Source: Anammoximicrobium sp032229885 (GTDB lineage: Bacteria > Planctomycetota > Planctomycetia > Pirellulales > Pirellulaceae). From it: a DNA stretch of 7,240 bases. The position numbers and the translations under genes are program-made. Below are positions 6,001 to 7,240 of the stretch, piece by piece (the stretch's first letter is position 1; each line of letters begins with the position of its first letter). Below the pieces are notes generated by a model, which saw nothing but the letters and a program-made list of their open reading frames with translations, was not told the origin of the DNA and did not search any database. The stretch lies in NCBI GenBank assembly GCA_032229885.1, contig JAVYAJ010000234.1, forward strand, positions 1 through 7,240, given 5' to 3'.

Positions 6001-7240
6001 GACTTCGAAATCGACGGAATGTGCACCGTGATGTCGGCCGAGTCTGAATGGCGATAATCGTTGGCGCTTCCGCCGGGGTCTCCCGTATTGCCCGTCCGCT
6101 CGGTCGACAGGCCGTTGTGCGAGGACTGAGGCGTCGTCACGGGGCCGGGCAGGCTGGTGTACCTGACTTCGGCTTCGTTGGTGATCTTCTGTCCCGGCGT
6201 CACGCTGCCGCCGGTCCGGGCGCCAAATTGGAATGTCGATGTGTTACCCAGTGGAAAGCTGCTCCACTGGCCCGTGATCGTCCCCGAAGACTCGGTCAAC
6301 GACGTCGGCGCTAGGCCGCTGACGAAGCTCAACGTACCTGTCTCGTAGGTCAGCCCCGCCGGGATCATGTCCGTCAGGACAACATCGAAGGCGTCGGTAT
6401 TGCTGACCCCGGTTGTGTGTTGCACCGTAATCGTGAATGTGAACAGGTCGCCCGCGTCGCCGGTCAAGGGCGAGACGGTCTTGATCACCTCCAGCGTTGG
6501 CTCGACAATCACCACGTCCGGCGCGTTGTCTTCGACGTTCTGCGGGCCGAAGTCATCCTCCCACTGCCATCGAGCCAGATTGTTCCGCGCGTCGCCCCGG
6601 TTGTTGTTCAGGGTGTTCAACACGACGGCGCGGTACGTGATCGTGATCGTCTCGTCGACACCATTGTCCGTGTCGGTGTTGATGATGGTTCCGAAGTCGA
6701 GCGTGATCTGGCGACCGTCGTGTTCGGCGCCACCGCCCACGTTGGCGACCGCGACGTTCGAGGCCACTGCAGCAAAGCTGCCAACGCTCGTGCTCACGCC
6801 GGGCGACGCCGTGATGCCGACCATCTCGACGAACGCCAGGCCGCTGTCCAGCACATCCACCAGCTTGGCGTTGCTGGTCGTGCCTTCGGGGACCGTCACC
6901 ACGACCTGGTACGTGACGATCTCGCCGATGGCCACGTCCTGGTTCAGCGTGTGTGCCTGGTTCGTGCCCGTGATCGTCTTGTCGATGGCCGGCTCGACGA
7001 TCGTCACCCGCGCCGTGTCGGACGGCTGGTCCGTGCTCGGGACGTGGTTCTCGCCTCCTTCGACACCCGCGTAGGATGTCAGGACCGCCGTGTTCACGAT
7101 CGTCTCGCGCGGCTCGACGCTGGTATCGGCCAGCAGATCGTAGGTGATGATCAGGACATTCCGGCCGCTGGTCGCGTTGTATTGATCCAGCGCGCCGCCG
7201 TCCGTGCCGTCCCAAGGATCGGGGATCGGCGTCGGCGTCG
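1..7240 (-). CDS. Giant modular surface/stalk protein, internal fragment (open at both ends)
   Basis: One reading frame is open across the whole window: the first complete codon is 7238-7236, the last is 5-3, giving 2412 codons without a stop. Neither start nor stop codon is inside. Domain order from the N-terminal side: tail of a type-B stalk module (residues 1-81), five alternating A/B stalk pairs (82-1701), two SdrD B-like domains (1702-1921), golvesin-like (1922-2067), two choice-of-anchor-D domains (2068-2181 and 2200-2312) split by a Pro/Ala linker, and a partial golvesin-like domain (2313-2412). All are extracellular beta-sandwich families, so the protein is very probably exported and acts as a stalk, adhesin or envelope scaffold; no enzyme motif is visible. 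Signal peptide and anchor lie outside the window. Composition is acidic, Thr/Val/Gly-rich, with three Cys in total. In-frame TTA, CTA and TCA codons are rare, which explains long antisense open frames. The exact function is unknown. Confidence 0.95.
3..302 (-). other. Golvesin C-terminal-like domain 2, truncated by window edge
   Basis: About 100 residues, continuing beyond position 3. It opens APLYVDNGDPGYTASPGF, then GTGFGGDYALANGDNTGDLATWTFEHLPEGSFSVATSY, ARYTVSW and TVDVNQQ. The DNGDPGY start, the GDxATWTFxxLPxGxFxV strand and the VDVNQQ step align with the first golvesin-like domain (DDGDPEF, AQWRFTGLVPGATYRV, AVMNQR). There are no cysteines in the visible part. The ADAxRI end would lie outside the window. 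Confidence 0.8.
303..641 (-). other. Choice-of-anchor-D (HYDIN/ASPM-like) domain 2
   Basis: 113 residues: PESVVVLQGNQVLYSGLSRVDFGTTNVPVGVTQTFRILN, VTLGALSLPTGFSS, VLAPGASFDFTVTLDAASAGTFSGDLRISG, FVLPITGHV. It is almost the same length as the first copy and shares its strand order, in particular SGxSxVDxG, TLGAxxLPxG, PGxSxxFxVxLDAA and GTxxG. A tandem duplication of one domain with a linker inserted between the copies is the simplest reading. Confidence 0.85.
642..695 (-). other. Pro/Ala-rich linker
   Basis: Eighteen residues, YNPTEPPAGTPPAPPAAA, rich in Pro and Ala, between the two choice-of-anchor-D domains. It is the only such low-complexity linker in the window; all other domain borders are direct or a few residues long. 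It probably acts as a stiff extended spacer. At DNA level it corresponds to the densest GGC/CGG run in the window (about 640-680). Confidence 0.8.
696..1037 (-). other. Choice-of-anchor-D (HYDIN/ASPM-like) domain 1
   Basis: 114 residues: TPEISVWDGG, VSQVDLGQTTVGRPLPRQFVIRNEG, LTLGAITLPSGYSLV, LLPGQSTTFRVQLDA, GTYAGTITVGNND, FALGITGTV. The run from VDLGxTxVG through the NEG strand, the L-x-PG-x-S-x-x-F strand and the Gly-Thr-tail is the ASPM/SPD-2/HYDIN Ig-like fold, often annotated choice-of-anchor D in bacterial surface proteins. It is a close duplicate of the next such domain (SGxSxVDxGxTxV, LGAxxLPxGxS, LDAAxxGTxxG in both). Confidence 0.85.
1038..1475 (-). other. Golvesin C-terminal-like domain 1, with three cysteines
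   Basis: 146 residues. The opening VIVDDGDPEFSVSGNW matches the IxDDGDxGFxxxGxW start of golvesin C-terminal-like domains; then AQWRFTGLVPGATYRVSATW, DAPYTVIGG, VMNQRLSPAAYPGAF (the usual VNQ step), WADL, ELTVQLSDATSGGCVIADAIRI (the usual ADAxRI end). These domains are beta-sandwiches found on secreted bacterial proteins, sometimes next to carbohydrate-active modules, and are presumed to bind ligands or carbohydrate; that is inference. Cys codons are at 1407-1409, 1371-1373 and 1074-1076, the only ones in the window. Confidence 0.82.
1476..1790 (-). other. SdrD B-like domain 2
   Basis: 105 residues starting FINGIKYRDDNGNGSRDPGEPPLAGV; the calcium-type loop DDNGNGSRDPGE is at 1731-1766, a second Asp/Asn loop DRNNNGALDSGE is at 1665-1700, then TDASGAYSFGGLLPGIYVIRE and a closing ITFGNRF. 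This is the commonest SdrB form in planctomycete-like proteins (GxKxxDxNxNGxxDxGEPxLxGVTI). It abuts domain 1 after the short link YTDPS and leads directly into the golvesin-like domain. Confidence 0.88.
1791..2135 (-). other. SdrD B-like domain 1 (calcium-binding beta-sandwich)
   Basis: 115 residues with the full SdrB pattern: GDLVWHDLDGDGVWDAGEPGLPNVGVT, i.e. the W-x-D-x-D-x-D-G-x-x-D-x-G-E calcium loop (2073-2108, Asp at the coordinating steps) followed by the G-x-V-T strand, then a DGIFGTADDVTLTTTT segment, DGDGNYLFSDLPPGDYRV and a closing LDADFGY. In the SdrB family (named from staphylococcal Sdr proteins and common in large bacterial surface proteins) bound calcium rigidifies the domain. 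The DGIFGTADD insertion replaces the simple short hairpin of domain 2. Confidence 0.88.
2136..2606 (-). repeat. Stalk module B5, last stalk module, partly degenerate
   Basis: A 157-residue type-B module: EPLIDDVDKHFV (candidate Lys), then MAGNQRTFEVSFSNTG where other B modules have DAGD or DGGD, ATAFDTLVGDVIPSGATL (candidate Asp), IDEIPVNGSVTIRYTLIV, VNTADVTYTSLPG (candidate Asn), and the Gly/Asn loop NPTGSSTPGGPG...GERDGAGGVNDYQDSDTE. It pairs with B2. It is the last stalk module: the next residues (GALGDLVW) start an SdrD B-like domain directly, with no linker. Confidence 0.8.
2607..3098 (-). repeat. Stalk module A5 (isopeptide-D2/DUF11-like domain)
   Basis: A 164-residue type-A module: DPAKSLVVTSEPSTI (candidate Lys), VAIGEIVRY (3018-3044), RLRAELTEG, FVDTLPAGLSFLD, GQVRVSF, SGANNGALPPTFVLP, VRFNFGDVVNNDNDLDAEY, EFNVLVGNT, DTKSNAFAAFVDE with the late Asn. 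It is the sister of A2: VRYRLxAELxEG, GLSFLDxGQVRVSF, the GANxGAxPPTFV loop and the KSN strand are shared. The segment between these two relatives (A3, B3, A4, B4, plus B2) is what reveals the larger duplication. Confidence 0.8.
3099..3524 (-). repeat. Stalk module B4, short form (DUF11-like domain)
   Basis: The shortest complete stalk module, 142 residues. It has EPALTIAKGA (candidate Lys), VDGGDTVTFTITVGHTG, TADAFDVAIADALPTGLTY (candidate Asp), a WSSIPLG strand, YTFTFDVTVDP, and FTNVADLDWSTLPG (candidate Asn). The loop after SLPG/TLPG is cut to about 20 residues (DDPYERTYTDSDEA) and lacks the Gly-rich GDPGG/NDY segment of B1, B2, B3 and B5. Otherwise it is a clean DUF11-like domain, closest to B1. 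Confidence 0.8.
3525..4040 (-). repeat. Stalk module A4, divergent, with a calcium-type loop
   Basis: The longest stalk module, 172 residues, and the odd one among the A type. It opens TPTNTMNKEV (candidate Lys), then LTIGEEVTF (3927-3953) where the other A modules read VAIGEIVxY, then NDVVITDQLP (candidate Asp), YVGASLSFVGA, a loop DTNGDGIPD (3729-3755), IVLNFGTIVN, LVVLVTARVRN, and LTNTATVTSDG (late Asn). The DxNxDGxxD spacing is that of EF-hand-like calcium loops; no other A module has it at this place. The last strand, LTNTATV, looks like the corresponding strand of B modules, so A4 may be a distinct subtype. Confidence 0.75.
4041..4544 (-). repeat. Stalk module B3 (DUF11-like domain)
   Basis: A 168-residue type-B module: EPTLRVDKQNG (candidate Lys), LGDAGDVITFTIVVQH, SNADAFDVHLADSI (candidate Asp), MTYEWG, ITWTSFPVGATSTITFNVTL, LTNTADLTWTSLPG (candidate Asn), then a polar loop with SVERTGDPTGPGEDGANTY before the border. 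It is longer in its middle than B1 (extra residues around VHVVDAGGATQ) but shares QH, NxDAFDV and ERTG with it. The usual GLTY step is replaced by MLATNKMTY, so the turn after the catalytic-like Asp is rearranged. Confidence 0.8.
4545..5018 (-). repeat. Stalk module A3 (isopeptide-D2/DUF11-like domain)
   Basis: A 158-residue type-A module opening SPTFSKTFTDTNQIHT, then NVAIGEIVTY (VAIGEIVTY at 4932-4958), VVTVPEGTMPNAKIVDTPDAGLAIV, VTLDFGTLTNTDNN, ETITIVYRAVVLNT, and LDNAATLSW with the late Asn. The VPEGT, NAK[LI]VD, LDFGT and YRAVVLNT elements are shared with A1, which marks the two as one subtype. The Leu usually found before the GL step (VDxLxxGL) is Pro here (VDTPDAGL), a small deviation. 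It serves as a structural stalk domain. Confidence 0.8.
5019..5513 (-). repeat. Stalk module B2 (DUF11-like domain)
   Basis: A 165-residue type-B module: EPAIVDLNKQIV (candidate Lys), DAGDTVTYQVTYSNTG, ATAFDVRVRDVL (candidate Asp), ITLGGG, ISEVPVGGSVTITYTATL, NNTANVTYTSLPG (candidate Asn), and a Gly/Asn-rich loop with NPTGSVTPGGSG and GERDGSGGNVNDY before TDSEHVTIVSP. It pairs with B5 as a subtype: both have SNTG-x-ATAFD, the [ED]-[IV]PV-GSVTI strand, and the NPTGS...GERDG...VNDY loop. It differs from the B1/B3/B4 subtype, which carries QH or GH and an extra Asp in DAFDV. Confidence 0.8.
5514..6014 (-). repeat. Stalk module A2 (isopeptide-D2/DUF11-like domain)
   Basis: A 167-residue type-A module opening SISKSIVATSE, then VAIGEIVRY (5934-5960), RLKAELIEG, FVDVLEDGLSFLD, GQVRVSF, the loop GANGGAIPPTFVMP, ITFDFGTLVN, EFNALVRN, and VKSNRVELYIAD with the late Asn. 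It is strikingly close to A5: over the 60 residues from the candidate Lys to GQVRVSF I count 43 identities by eye, about 72 percent, with no gap. The IPPTF loop and the VKSN/TKSN strand are found only in A2 and A5, which defines them as a subtype separate from A1/A3. Confidence 0.8.
6015..6503 (-). repeat. Stalk module B1 (DUF11-like domain)
   Basis: A 163-residue type-B module. It starts EPTLEVIKTV (candidate Lys at 6480), then DAGDLFTFTITVQH, SNTDAFDVVLTDMIPAGLTY (candidate Asp at 6369), a central SSWQ/W-containing strand region, ITNEAEVRYTSLPGP (candidate Asn at 6177) and a long polar loop with STERTGNTGDPGGSANDY before SDSADITV at the border. The DAFDV...D-x-[IL]P-x-GLTY signature is typical of DUF11 / conserved-repeat domains in giant bacterial surface proteins. 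B3 and B4 are its nearest relatives here, sharing FTITV-QH/GH and DAFDV. Confidence 0.8.
6504..6995 (-). repeat. Stalk module A1 (isopeptide-D2/DUF11-like domain)
   Basis: A 164-residue type-A module. It opens EPAIDKTI (candidate isopeptide Lys at 6978), followed by VAIGEIVTY at 6909-6935, VPEGT, and KLVDVLDSGLAFV with the candidate Asp at 6855. The second half has ITLDFG and TITITYRAVVLNT, then ARNNLARW with a late Asn at 6579. This order (Lys, GEIVTY strand, VDxLxxGL, late Asn) is that of DUF11-type repeats and of fimbrial isopeptide-forming D2 domains. Its closest relative in the window is A3: both share VVTVPEGT, the LDFGT strand, and YRAVVLNT. It is therefore treated as an extracellular Ig-like structural domain; the isopeptide bond is an inference. 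Confidence 0.8.
6996..7238 (-). repeat. Stalk module B0, C-terminal part only
   Basis: These 81 residues begin mid-domain and end like the B modules downstream. They show a strand ending in TIVNTAVLTSY, matching the VNTADVTYTSLPG strand of other B modules, then an acidic loop, then SDTARVTIVEP, which is the usual module border (SDxAxxTIVxP). The Asn of the VNTA strand, the proposed isopeptide acceptor, is present. The loop has GGENHVPSTDQ in place of the GERDG...NDY type loop of B1, B2, B3 and B5, so it is a divergent B member. The N-terminal half, with the Lys, lies beyond 7240. Confidence 0.7.

Noticed and set aside
6248..6270. 7-bp inverted repeat ccagtgg / ccactgg with a 9-base loop.
   Set aside because: It is inside module B1 coding sequence, short, and of a size expected by chance in a 7-kb GC-rich sequence.
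2136..6995. Regularly spaced repeats that could suggest a CRISPR array or a mobile-element cluster.
   Set aside because: The period is about 970 nt, the repeats are diverged protein modules in one unbroken frame, and no transposase, terminal repeat or target-site duplication is visible.
2293..7074. A series of plus-strand open frames of 60-240 codons (for example at 2293-3021, 3613-4146 and 6367-7074).
   Set aside because: All overlap the minus-strand frame, give low-complexity Ser/Thr/Val or Arg-rich translations, have no conserved spacing or credible ribosome sites, and recur with the same period as the stalk modules, as expected of shadows of a repeat.
6553..7215. A 220-codon minus-strand open frame starting at a TTG, and others at 868-1341, 4054-4281 and 5492-5797.
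   Set aside because: They are in other minus frames. Their Arg/Gly/His-rich translations are typical of frame-shifted high-GC coding sequence, and the main frame has recognisable domains over the same bases.

Overview
The whole window lies inside one very large protein-coding gene on the minus strand. Reading down from 7238, the frame whose codons occupy + triplets starting at multiples of three stays open to position 3: 2412 codons with no stop and no frameshift. I translated every line by hand. Neither the start nor the stop of the gene is in the window, so the true protein is longer than 2412 residues. I see no second gene, RNA gene, promoter, terminator, insertion sequence or CRISPR array.

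The product is a modular, secreted or surface-anchored repeat protein. It is rich in Thr, Val, Gly and Asp, poor in Lys, and has only three cysteines. Residue numbers below count from the first complete codon. Residues 1-81 are the tail of one stalk module. Residues 82-1701 (6995-2136) are ten immunoglobulin-like stalk modules of about 140-172 residues that strictly alternate between two types, A and B. They resemble DUF11 / conserved-repeat / fimbrial isopeptide-D2 type domains. After 2135 the architecture changes. Two SdrD B-like calcium-binding domains (1702-1921) come first, then a golvesin C-terminal-like domain (1922-2067). Two choice-of-anchor-D (HYDIN/ASPM-like) domains follow, joined by a Pro/Ala linker (2068-2312). 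A second golvesin-like domain (2313-2412) runs off the window edge.

This combination, with high GC and very few TTA/CTA/TCA codons, suggests a Planctomycetota-type giant surface protein. That assignment is inferred from architecture, not from a taxonomic marker; other giant-protein-rich environmental phyla are possible. The likely role is a long extracellular stalk or adhesin, with the A/B modules as the fibre and the SdrB, golvesin and anchor-D domains as a differentiated segment towards the C terminus.

The most interesting structure is in the repeats. The A/B pairs have a period of about 970 nt, and above that is an older, larger duplication: A1-B1-A2-B2 matches A3-B3-(A4-B4)-A5-B5, with the A4-B4 pair lying between the two matching halves. 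All ten complete modules keep a Lys, a mid-module Asp and a late Asn in the positions expected for intramolecular isopeptide bonds. I do not see an undescribed multi-gene system here; it is an internal slice of one gene.
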